DNA of 26,880 nt, from the NCBI GenBank assembly GCA_037133215.1, contig JBAXOM010000015.1, positions 1-26,880 on the forward strand, in the 5' to 3' direction. The notes under the pieces were generated by a model. It saw nothing but the letters and a program-made list of their open reading frames with translations, made no database searches and was not told the DNA's origin. This stretch comes from F1-60-MAGs149 sp037133215. GTDB lineage: Bacteria; Actinomycetota; Thermoleophilia; Gaiellales; F1-60-MAGs149. Of the stretch, positions 20,431-26,880 are shown one piece after another. Position 1 is the first letter of the stretch. Each line of letters begins with the position of its first letter. Both the position numbers and the translations under genes were made by a program.

Positions 20431-21696
20431 GTGTCGGTCAAGAAGATTATCCTTGTCGCAATCGGTGTGGTTGCGTTGGCCATTGGACTCTCCACGCTCG
20501 CCCAGCGCGTGGCGGACGTGCGCCAGCAAGACAGTCTCGACGCCTTCTACGCGACGCCGGTTGGACTCGAAGCGGCGAAGCCAGGCACGGTCTTCCGTGT
20601 CGAGACGCTCCCTGATGCGCCCGTTGCGGGTGCTTCGTCGTTTCGTATTCTCTACCGCACCGAGCGGCCCGACGGAACAGCAGCGGTCGCCGGAGCCATG
20701 GTCTTCGTGCCGATTGCTCCCGCACCGGAAACGGGGCGCCCCGTGCTCGCCTATGCCCACGGCACGATTGGTCAGGGTCGCGGCTGTGCGCCTTCGCGTC
20801 GCACCGAACCGATTGGACCTAACGCCTGGTACGCGCAGGCAATCGCCTCTGGCTTCGTGGTCGTGGCAACGGACTACGCAGGTATTGGGACTGCCGGACC
20901 CAACTTGTTTTTGGTCGGGCAGGCCGAGTCGCTCGACATCGTCAATTCTGTGCGGGCACTTGAACAGGTTCCTGGAGCTAATCCGAGCAAAAAATGGGTT
21001 GTCTTCGGTCATTCCCAGGGTGGCCATTCTGCACTCTGGACTGGCGAACTCGCGGCCCAGGAGATGCCTGAGAAGACATTGATTGGTGTGGCTGCTGCAG
21101 CGCCAGCTGCAGAGCTTCCGCTGATCATCAGTCAGCAGTGGAACACGGGTGTTGGCTGGGTCGTTGGTGCAGAGGTTGCTCAGTCGTGGCCGTCGATGTA
21201 CCCAAATCTCGACATCAGCTCAGCGATCTCGAGCGAGGGCAATCGCTGGACGAGTCAAATAGCCGATGCCTGTCTCGGTGAGGGAGTGCCGGTGCCACCG
21301 CTTCTCGGCTTCGTCGCTGCGGCCGTTGGGGTGCCGTACTTCAATGGCAATCCAATCGTCGACCCGCGCATCGCCAAGGTTGCCGCCGAGCAGACGCCGA
21401 AGCCACTGCCTGCGACGCTCCCGCTTTTGATTGCCCAGGGCACTGCCGACACGGTGATCCCACCCGAGTCGAATGCCGCACTTCAAGAAACGTGGTGCGC
21501 AGCGGGGTCGAACCTGACGATGATGTGGCTGGGTGGGGTTGGTCACGTCGCCGCCGGCACCACGGCTGCTCCAACGATCGTTCCCTGGCTACGGGCACTT
21601 TTCGATGGAGCCACTCCCACGCCACAGTGCAGCGGCGTGCCGCCCGTGGCTGTTCCTGCCACGACGCTTCAGGAAGCCTTACTGCTCGTCCGTTAG
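20431..21696 (+). CDS. Exported alpha/beta-hydrolase, secretory-lipase-like
   Basis: A 421-residue protein. A basic start (MSVKK) and hydrophobic stretch IILVAIGVVALAIGLSTLA at ~6-24 form a signal peptide or signal anchor. The alpha/beta-hydrolase core shows LAYAHGTIGQGRGCAPS (~107-122, oxyanion-hole region) and the nucleophile elbow GHSQGG with Ser195. The likely acid is Asp340 in IAQGTADTVIP and the likely base His372 in GVGHVAAG. This organisation, including the AHGT region and a cap between strand 6 and the acid, resembles the secretory lipase family (LIP, fungal Candida-type lipases and actinobacterial homologues). The substrate is probably an ester or triglyceride outside the cell. The stop overlaps that of the convergent membrane protein gene by TTAG. 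Confidence 0.87.
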   Translation: MSVKKIILVAIGVVALAIGLSTLAQRVADVRQQDSLDAFYATPVGLEAAKPGTVFRVETLPDAPVAGASSFRILYRTERPDGTAAVAGAMVFVPIAPAPETGRPVLAYAHGTIGQGRGCAPSRRTEPIGPNAWYAQAIASGFVVVATDYAGIGTAGPNLFLVGQAESLDIVNSVRALEQVPGANPSKKWVVFGHSQGGHSALWTGELAAQEMPEKTLIGVAAAAPAAELPLIISQQWNTGVGWVVGAEVAQSWPSMYPNLDISSAISSEGNRWTSQIADACLGEGVPVPPLLGFVAAAVGVPYFNGNPIVDPRIAKVAAEQTPKPLPATLPLLIAQGTADTVIPPESNAALQETWCAAGSNLTMMWLGGVGHVAAGTTAAPTIVPWLRALFDGATPTPQCSGVPPVAVPATTLQEALLLVR

Positions 21697-22370
21697 GTCA
21701 CACCGAGTAGCAGTGCTGCCTCGAGCGTGGCGCCCACAGTCAGTGCAGCGAGATGGCTCTCCTCGTCGAGGATCTCGTGGATGGTGCGCGTCATCACGCC
21801 GCCGGCAAGCAGCGCGACGAGGCCCGCGACGACCACGGGTGGAGCCTCCCAGCCAATGCCGAGCGCATATCCAACGGCGATTGCGCCAGCCAGTACGAGT
21901 CCGCCCTGAGGCGAGTTGAGTTTGATGGTCATGCCATGCGCATTGAGAGCAATATGGAGTCCAATTGCGAGTGTGAAGAGCAGAATCGAGCCGACTTCCG
22001 TGTTGTCACGGACCGCGAGCAGATAGCCGACGATGGTGGCCGACAGCGCAGGCTGCACAATGCTCACGCGCGGATGAGGCGTCATGCCATGGAGGCCGCT
22101 CTGGAGTCCACGGAGAAAGAGCGTGCCGATGATCCCGATCAGGACCAGAATGTACGCGTGCAACTCGGCGTAGGGGAGTTTGCCTTCAGTGGAACGCCGG
22201 ACGATTTCGGCACCGACTGCGATTTCGGGCAGCAGGTGGACGACCACGTACGAAATGCCAATACCTGCACCCGCGGCGAGGAGGTACGGCGGCCAGCGGC
22301 GGCCAAGCAGGCGCGGCTCCGCAGCAATGATGCAGCTGAGCGCGATCACGATGGCGGCCACAAGTGTCAC
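21693..22370 (-). CDS. Polytopic membrane protein, unrecognised family
   Basis: A 225-residue protein with about seven hydrophobic segments. Distinctive polar motifs are YVVVHLLPEIAVG near residue 42, GLHIALNAHGM in the middle and DEESHLAALTVGATLEAALL near the C-terminus. Histidines and acids within membrane spans (HLLPE, LHIALNAHG) recall ZIP-type metal transporters, but the rest does not match well enough to name it so. The start is GTG at 22370; CACACT ends 6 nt upstream. Convergent with the lipase-like gene, the two share the bases TTAG at their stops, so there is no room for a separate terminator. It is divergent from the 3D-domain gene across 46 bp. Confidence 0.75.
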   Translation of the reverse strand: MTLVAAIVIALSCIIAAEPRLLGRRWPPYLLAAGAGIGISYVVVHLLPEIAVGAEIVRRSTEGKLPYAELHAYILVLIGIIGTLFLRGLQSGLHGMTPHPRVSIVQPALSATIVGYLLAVRDNTEVGSILLFTLAIGLHIALNAHGMTIKLNSPQGGLVLAGAIAVGYALGIGWEAPPVVVAGLVALLAGGVMTRTIHEILDEESHLAALTVGATLEAALLLGVT

Positions 22371-22376
22371 AACGAA

Positions 22377-22382
22377 AGTGTG
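22377..22382 (-). promoter_or_regulatory. Possible -10 box of the membrane protein gene
   Basis: CACACT on the minus strand ends 6 nt before the GTG at 22370. The same hexamer precedes trmD at 7 nt. It is a poor match to TAnnnT, so support is weak. Confidence 0.25.
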
Positions 22383-22416
22383 ACGGCACCGCCCCCGGCT
22401 AAGAACGTAGGGCAGT

Positions 22417-23985
22417 ATGAGAGGCGTGCGCAGGATCGAAAAAGAGGGGTGCGCGGCCCCAACGCGAACCCGTCAGCGGATGCGACTGAACGCCAGTATC
22501 GTGGCTCGACTCGTGGTTGCGGCGTGTCTACTCGCTGGCGCGATGGGAGTCGTTGATGCCCGTGGTGTGGAGGCGCAGGCACTGCCACCACGTCCGCAGG
22601 CACTCGGCTCGTTCTGGATCACCTACTACTGGTTTGCACCGGAGAGTTGGTTTACGGCAAAAAAGATCGTGGCGCCGGGCCTCAAAGTTGCCTATCGCGA
22701 GGACTTTCTCTATTCCGCGCGGGGCGTCGCCATGCAAGGCACCGGCACGGGCGACGATGGCGTGTTGCTGCATTGGCGGAGTGGAGCCGGCGCCTGGATC
22801 AATAAAGACGGAGCCGAAACAAAAACGGCTGCGAGTGGCTTTACCAATGGATCGCCCTTCTCGCGCCCGGGCGGCTGCGTCTGGTGGGCGACAGACGCAG
22901 CGGGTGCGCCGATCCCAACCAGCACCGATAATAAGCGTCCAACGTTTGCCAATGACGACGGCACTTGGCAAAACCCGCCGCCTAACAATCCCGCCGGGTA
23001 CAAGGTTGTCTGCAATAAGGCAGCCGTAGCTGCGGGCCAGCCCGACGATCTCGCGTTTCGTGGATATCCCGATACGTATGGCGTCGGTGTTGGCACGAGC
23101 GTGACGCCGTGGCGTTCGATCGCCACCGATACCTCCGTCATCCCGCGGGGGACGACGATCTACATCGATGCACTCAAGGACACGCCCTCAAAGGGGTGCT
23201 TTTCTGCGGACGACACGGGTGGTGCGATTATCGGTAACCACATCGATGTGTTGATTCCACCCGACAAGTCACTCAAGCTGCCAGCCAAGGGCGACCTCAC
23301 GCTGGTGCCAAAAGGCGTCGACTGTCCGCCGCCGGTCGCGCTGGCGCCGGGTCCACTCGGGAACCTCAATTTGACGTACCTGATTCCCGCAGGCGAAAAG
23401 GCAGCCATCGCGGCAAAGTCGAATGCGGCCGGACTCAAAAATCAGCACCTGCAAGAGGACTTCCTCTACGGCACGAGCGGTGTCGTGGCGCGGTCGGTCG
23501 GTGTGACGCGCAAGGGCAAGACGATCGTGGCTCTCGGTGGTGGCTGGTGGGTTAATAGTTTTGGTAAGAAGACCAAGCAACTGAGCGATGGCAATTGGTC
23601 AAAGGGCATTCCTGTATGGCGCGATGGAGGGTGGCGCACAAAGCGTGGTCGCCCAACCTACAAGAAACCCGACGGCACCTGGTCGGCCGGCGTTGGTGTG
23701 CGGTTGCTCACGTATCACGACCGCTTTGCCTACTCCAAGAAGGGCGAGTTCATTCCGTGGAAGACGGTGACGTCGTCGAAGACGACCGCACCGCTCGGAA
23801 CCCTGCTGGCGCTTGACACCCTGCCAACCGCGCCGTGTCTCGTCGTCAACCGTCTCGCCGACACACTGCCGGCAGCGACTATTCAGGTAGTCGTGCCCGC
23901 CGGCACCGATCCCGCCACGCTACCAACCTTGAGCCCAGCGACCGTCCTCGCGGCCGCGGCGGGGTCGGCAACCGGCTGTCCTTAG
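22417..23985 (+). CDS. Secreted protein with duplicated 3D (Asp-Asp-Asp) barrel unit
   Basis: 522 residues from ATG 22417. The start is uncertain: GTG 22426 and ATG 22480 are in frame, and the signal peptide proper begins at the latter (MRLNASIVARLVVAACLLAG). Unit 1 (~64-283) ends in a 3D double-psi barrel: ATDTSVIPRGTTIYID and CFSADDTGGAIIGNHIDVLI, with Asp238, Asp266 and Asp277. Unit 2 (~314-495) repeats the layout (HLQEDFLYGTSGVVAR against YREDFLYSARGVAM; LTYHDRFAYSKKGEFIPWKT against the pre-barrel region). Its barrel is decayed: SSKTTAPLGTLLALDTL and LADTLPAATIQVVV lack the DTGG loop. 3D barrels occur in MltA and resuscitation-factor-like or YuiC-type peptidoglycan lyases, so murein cleavage by unit 1 is plausible. 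The rest of each unit is not recognised. Confidence 0.82.
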   Translation: MRGVRRIEKEGCAAPTRTRQRMRLNASIVARLVVAACLLAGAMGVVDARGVEAQALPPRPQALGSFWITYYWFAPESWFTAKKIVAPGLKVAYREDFLYSARGVAMQGTGTGDDGVLLHWRSGAGAWINKDGAETKTAASGFTNGSPFSRPGGCVWWATDAAGAPIPTSTDNKRPTFANDDGTWQNPPPNNPAGYKVVCNKAAVAAGQPDDLAFRGYPDTYGVGVGTSVTPWRSIATDTSVIPRGTTIYIDALKDTPSKGCFSADDTGGAIIGNHIDVLIPPDKSLKLPAKGDLTLVPKGVDCPPPVALAPGPLGNLNLTYLIPAGEKAAIAAKSNAAGLKNQHLQEDFLYGTSGVVARSVGVTRKGKTIVALGGGWWVNSFGKKTKQLSDGNWSKGIPVWRDGGWRTKRGRPTYKKPDGTWSAGVGVRLLTYHDRFAYSKKGEFIPWKTVTSSKTTAPLGTLLALDTLPTAPCLVVNRLADTLPAATIQVVVPAGTDPATLPTLSPATVLAAAAGSATGCP

Positions 23986-24007
23986 AGCCTTCGAGGCCCG
24001 GGGAGCG

Positions 24008-25177
24008 TTAGTGGATCGGTGACTTGTGCAGCTTCTTGGCTGCCGACGCCCACGCGTTGAACGAGGGCTTCTTCGCACCCGTTTCTTTGCGGAGGCCCGT
24101 CGTGTACCAGGCGCCGTTTCGCGGCGCCTCGTCCTGGACGAGGAACCAGGCCGCTCGCTCTACCTGAGGGAGCGATTTGAGCTTCTGAAAGGCCTGCGTA
24201 ACGAACGTTGACTGTTGTTTGAGTGTTGCGACGTTCTTACTGACACCAGGAGCGGCAGTTGGGATACCAAACTCGGTAATCCAGATCGGATACTTGTGGT
24301 GGAAAATCTCGTTCGAAAGCGTGATGAACGTCTGGAAGTTTCCCACGCCAATGAAGCTTGGATTCGTCGTGCTCTCTTTTTCGCCATCACGAATACCGGC
24401 ACTGGGGTTGCGGTTGTACGGATGCATCGAGAGAACGTCGAAGGTTGCTCCAGCAGCCTTCATGCCGCGCATGAAGGCGACGGGAGTAAGGCCATTTGAA
24501 CTGCCTTGCTTATACATGGCTCCAGCCACGAAGGTTGGCTTGAAGTGGACGGCCTTCTTGACCTCTGAGCGAAGTGCAGTCAGCAGTTTGACGTAGTTGC
24601 GGGGAGAGACAGCGACACCGTTGCTGTACTGGGGGCGGAAGGCGAAGTAAGCGTTGGGCTCTGTCCAGGTCTCCCACGAGCGGGCACGTGGCAGAGGAGT
24701 CGTCTGGCCCGGTGGGATGTAGGTGCCCGAGTACCGTTTTGCGCAAGCAAAGACGAATGCGCGCCACATCGTAATGTTCGGCATTTGTGTGGCGCGAGCC
24801 TGATGCGATTTCGTCGAGGACGCCCAGTTGGGAGTCTTCCAGAGCGTGAACATCACTCGGTCTTGTAGACCGTGGGCTCTCGCATCGCGCATGAATTGGT
24901 CGGTCGGGCCAAAGTTATACGCCGGGTCTTCGGGGTCGCGCGGATTCTTCGGCTTCTTCGGTGCAATCTCGTTCCACTGCATGTCCCACCGCATGAAGCC
25001 CACGTGCAGCGTGACTGCATCGTTCCAAAAGGCGCCGGGATCAGAGCCCACGTACGCGTTGTCGAGAAACCCGACGGCGAGCGTGCTCTTGGCACTGGCA
25101 ACAGTTGGCAGCGCAAGCATCGCAATACACGCGACAACGAGCATCAAGGTACGCCGGTGGGAGAGAGTTGGGAGCAT
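24008..25177 (-). CDS. Secreted clan GH-A-like glycosidase, copy A (altered acid/base motif)
   Basis: A 389-residue protein with a signal peptide (RRTLMLVVACIAMLALPTVASA). The mature part resembles a clan GH-A TIM barrel: VGFMRWDMQWNEIAP, then VMFTLWKTPNWAS, the acid/base region WETWTEPNA with Glu173, DVLSMHPYNRNP, and the nucleophile region PIWITEFG with Glu302. The exact GH family (5, 39 or similar) is not clear. The residue before the acid/base Glu is Thr172 where the paralogue at 25244-26407, and GH-A enzymes generally, have Asn. It is a tandem duplicate of that gene, conserved over nearly the full length. It starts 67 bp after that gene's stop, with an inverted repeat between them. No good Shine-Dalgarno or -10 box stands before the ATG. 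Confidence 0.85.
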   Translation of the reverse strand: MLPTLSHRRTLMLVVACIAMLALPTVASAKSTLAVGFLDNAYVGSDPGAFWNDAVTLHVGFMRWDMQWNEIAPKKPKNPRDPEDPAYNFGPTDQFMRDARAHGLQDRVMFTLWKTPNWASSTKSHQARATQMPNITMWRAFVFACAKRYSGTYIPPGQTTPLPRARSWETWTEPNAYFAFRPQYSNGVAVSPRNYVKLLTALRSEVKKAVHFKPTFVAGAMYKQGSSNGLTPVAFMRGMKAAGATFDVLSMHPYNRNPSAGIRDGEKESTTNPSFIGVGNFQTFITLSNEIFHHKYPIWITEFGIPTAAPGVSKNVATLKQQSTFVTQAFQKLKSLPQVERAAWFLVQDEAPRNGAWYTTGLRKETGAKKPSFNAWASAAKKLHKSPIH

Positions 25178-25189
25178 TGTCTAGAGGAA

Positions 25190-25233
25190 GCTCAGTGAGC
25201 TACGGCGGCGATGACCCCCGGCGCTCACTGAGC
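25190..25233 (-). terminator. Inverted repeat between the two glycosidase-like genes
   Basis: Perfect 11-bp arms GCTCAGTGAGC (25190-25200) and GCTCACTGAGC (25223-25233) surround a 22-nt GC-rich loop. It lies 10 bp beyond the stop of copy B and 12 bp before the ATG of copy A. It could be a terminator or attenuator for copy B, or an operator for copy A. No T run is present. Confidence 0.45.
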
Positions 25234-25243
25234 GGCAGCAGGC

Positions 25244-26407
25244 CTAGTGAACGGGTGATTTCCTAATTTGCTTGACGGCCGACTGCCACGAGCTGTACGA
25301 CGGCTTTTCCGAACCGGTGACCGTGCGCAGCCCCGTTGTGTACCAGGCGCCAACGCGCGGCGCCTCGTCCTTGATCAAAAACCACGTCATCCGCTCCACC
25401 TGTGGCAATTGCTTGAAGCGCAAGATCGACTCGTAGGCAAACTGTGCCTGCTGCTTGAGGGTCGCCACGTACTGGTTCTTGCCGGGAGATGGTGTATTCC
25501 AACCAAATTCCGTGATCCAGATCGGGTGCTTCTTGCCAAAGATCTGGTTCGACAACGTGATAAACGTCTGGAAGTTGCCGACGCCGATGAAACTCGGGTT
25601 GGTTTTGCTCTGATTGACGCCATCCTTGAGACCGAGACGCGGCGTGTTGTTATAGGGATGCATCGAGAGTACATCGAACGAAGCGTGTGCGGCCTTCATG
25701 CCCCGCAGGAAATTGATCGGGGTGACGCTTCCGGGTCCGCCCTGCTTATACAACGCGCCCGCTACAAACGTGTGCTTGGAGGTGACTTTGCTGACCTCGC
25801 CCTTGAGCGCGTTGAGCAGCTTGACGTAGTTGCTGGGGGAGACGACCTTGCTTCCGACCTTCTGGGGACGAAAAGCAAAGGCCGCATTTGGCTCGTTCCA
25901 CGTCTCCCAGTTTGTAATGGCCGGGAGAGGCGTTGCCTGTCCGGGTGGGACGTAGGTGCCCGAGTATCGCGTCGCACAGGCAAATACAAAATTCTTCCAG
26001 GCCGTCAGATCCGGCATCTGTGTCGCCTTGGCGGTCTTGGCTTTCGTTGCCCAGTCTGGTGTCTTCCAGAGCGTGAACATCACCTTGCCCTGCAGCCCAT
26101 GGTCTGCAGCAGCGCGTACGAACTGGTCGGTCGCGTTGAAGTCATAGGCCGGGTCCGCAGGATCGCGAGGATTGGCTGGCTTTGTGGGAGCGAGCACGCT
26201 CCACTGCATGTCCCAACGCATAAACCCGACGTCCAGCGCGACTGCGTCCGCCCAGAATGCTGTCGGATCCGAGCCGGCGTAGGCATTATCGAGAAAGCCG
26301 ACGGAGAGATTCTTGCTGGCACTCGCGCCTGCGGGGATCGCGAGCAACGCGATAGCGGCGACGAGCGTGATCAAGGTTCGGCGTGCGTGGTTTGGGCGCA
26401 ACGGCAT
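25244..26407 (-). CDS. Secreted clan GH-A-like glycosidase, copy B
   Basis: 387 residues from the ATG at 26407. The frame opens at 26455, but this start puts RPNHARRTLITLVAAIALLA directly at the N-terminus as a proper signal peptide ending in ASA. The barrel motifs match copy A: VGFMRWDMQWSVLAP, VMFTLWKTPDWA, the acid/base WETWNEPNA with Asn171-Glu172, DVLSMHPYNNTP and the nucleophile PIWITEFGWN with Glu300. It therefore has the standard GH-A catalytic pair, including the Asn before the acid/base. It is probably secreted and acts on a polysaccharide or glycoside that cannot be named from the sequence. It is divergent from the isochorismatase-family gene across 108 bp. Confidence 0.87.
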   Translation of the reverse strand: MPLRPNHARRTLITLVAAIALLAIPAGASASKNLSVGFLDNAYAGSDPTAFWADAVALDVGFMRWDMQWSVLAPTKPANPRDPADPAYDFNATDQFVRAAADHGLQGKVMFTLWKTPDWATKAKTAKATQMPDLTAWKNFVFACATRYSGTYVPPGQATPLPAITNWETWNEPNAAFAFRPQKVGSKVVSPSNYVKLLNALKGEVSKVTSKHTFVAGALYKQGGPGSVTPINFLRGMKAAHASFDVLSMHPYNNTPRLGLKDGVNQSKTNPSFIGVGNFQTFITLSNQIFGKKHPIWITEFGWNTPSPGKNQYVATLKQQAQFAYESILRFKQLPQVERMTWFLIKDEAPRVGAWYTTGLRTVTGSEKPSYSSWQSAVKQIRKSPVH

Positions 26408-26501
26408 ACGGAGACAACCTCGTGGTCGGGGACAACTCCGCCAATCGTGCCACACCTGTTCCGGTGAATCGCGATAATTTCACCGTTCGCGCCGCTATTG
26501 G

Positions 26502-26507
26502 TACGGT
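26502..26507 (+). promoter_or_regulatory. Possible -10 box of the cysteine-hydrolase gene
   Basis: TACGGT ends 8 nt before the ATG at 26516. It is weak, but fits the pattern seen at other starts. The rest of the 108-bp divergent gap shows nothing I can name. Confidence 0.3.
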
Positions 26508-26515
26508 TTTGTGCG

Positions 26516-26880
26516 ATGGAACCCCTTTCTCGCCCAGCCGTGATCGTGGCCGACATGCTCGTCGACTTCATCACCGGTGCCCTCGCAAACCCGCCGTCAC
26601 AGGCAATCATCGGCCCACTCGCCGAGTTGCTCGACGGCGCGCGCGAGCGGGGATGGCCTGTCTGTTATGTCAACGATGCGCACCTTCCCGGCGATGTCGA
26701 AGAACACCTCTGGGGTCCGCATGCGCTGGCGGGAACACCCGGTGCTCAGGTGATTCCCGAGTTGGCTCCACAGCCGGGCGACGTTCAGTTCGCGAAGCGG
26801 TACTACTCGGGTTTTCATGAGACGGGTCTCGATATGTACCTCCGTCAGCGTGGTGTAGAGACCGTGATCGTGACGGGGCA
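26516..26880 (+). CDS. Isochorismatase-like cysteine hydrolase, 5' part (3' end outside window)
   Basis: 121 residues are visible before the window ends, with the frame still open. The N-terminus PAVIVADMLVDFITGAL carries the catalytic Asp13 region (family pattern 'liviDmq.DF'). ERGWPVCYVNDAHLPGDVEE is the second-strand and metal-loop region. VQFAKRYYSGFHETGLDMYL contains the catalytic Lys94. VETVIVTG begins the strand that leads to the nucleophilic Cys, which should lie about ten residues beyond the edge. The family includes isochorismatases, nicotinamidases and N-carbamoyl amide hydrolases; the visible part does not separate these. No Shine-Dalgarno is seen before the ATG. Confidence 0.9.
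   Translation, partial: MEPLSRPAVIVADMLVDFITGALANPPSQAIIGPLAELLDGARERGWPVCYVNDAHLPGDVEEHLWGPHALAGTPGAQVIPELAPQPGDVQFAKRYYSGFHETGLDMYLRQRGVETVIVTG

Noticed and set aside
25268..26467. 399-codon open frame on the + strand
   Set aside because: It is antisense to glycosidase copy B, whose signal peptide and catalytic motifs are clear. The frame is a codon-bias shadow.

Overview
The window is high-GC bacterial chromosome, roughly 60% by eye, with dense genes on both strands. The order ffh, rpsP, khpA, rimM, trmD, rplS, lepB, rnhB, yraN, comM, dprA is the conserved ribosome-biogenesis and secretion block of Gram-positive bacteria. The base composition, the many start codons with no ribosome-binding site directly behind a -10 box, and the secreted clan GH-A-like proteins suggest an actinobacterium, possibly near Thermoleophilia/Solirubrobacterales. 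That placement is inference.

Region 1 (1-9961, all + strand) holds the 3' end of ffh, the ribosomal and tRNA/rRNA maturation genes, an active-looking signal peptidase I, a second signal-peptidase-like membrane protein that has lost both catalytic residues, RNase HII, a YraN-like protein, the ComM-like ATPase and DprA. Two things interrupt the block: a secreted pentapeptide-repeat protein between rimM and trmD, and a cluster of five palindromic repeats between trmD and rplS. The first repeat supplies the trmD stop codon.

Region 2 (10048-15427) has a manganese-type superoxide dismutase that converges, across a long perfect hairpin, on a small secreted protein of unknown function. It continues with a class II histone-deacetylase-like amidohydrolase, a two-TM membrane protein, tRNA-Trp(CCA), a Gfo/Idh/MocA oxidoreductase and a PhnA/YjdM-type zinc-ribbon protein.

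Region 3 (15502-20347) has a secreted FGE/SUMF1-fold protein without the catalytic cysteines, a nitroreductase divergent from a RidA-family protein, a sugar-porter MFS transporter and inorganic pyrophosphatase.

Region 4 (20431-26880) is rich in exported proteins: a lipase-like alpha/beta hydrolase, an unrecognised polytopic membrane protein, a secreted protein with an intact and a decayed copy of a 3D (Asp-Asp-Asp) barrel unit, two tandem GH-A-like proteins, and the start of an isochorismatase-family hydrolase.

A theme across the window is a TAnnnT-like hexamer ending 6-10 nt before the start codon of many genes on both strands. This predicts leaderless mRNAs with gene-proximal promoters. 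Shine-Dalgarno sequences are clear for only a few genes: sodA, the small secreted protein at 10723-11223, the RidA-family gene and the MFS gene. No complete mobile element, CRISPR array or rRNA gene is visible.
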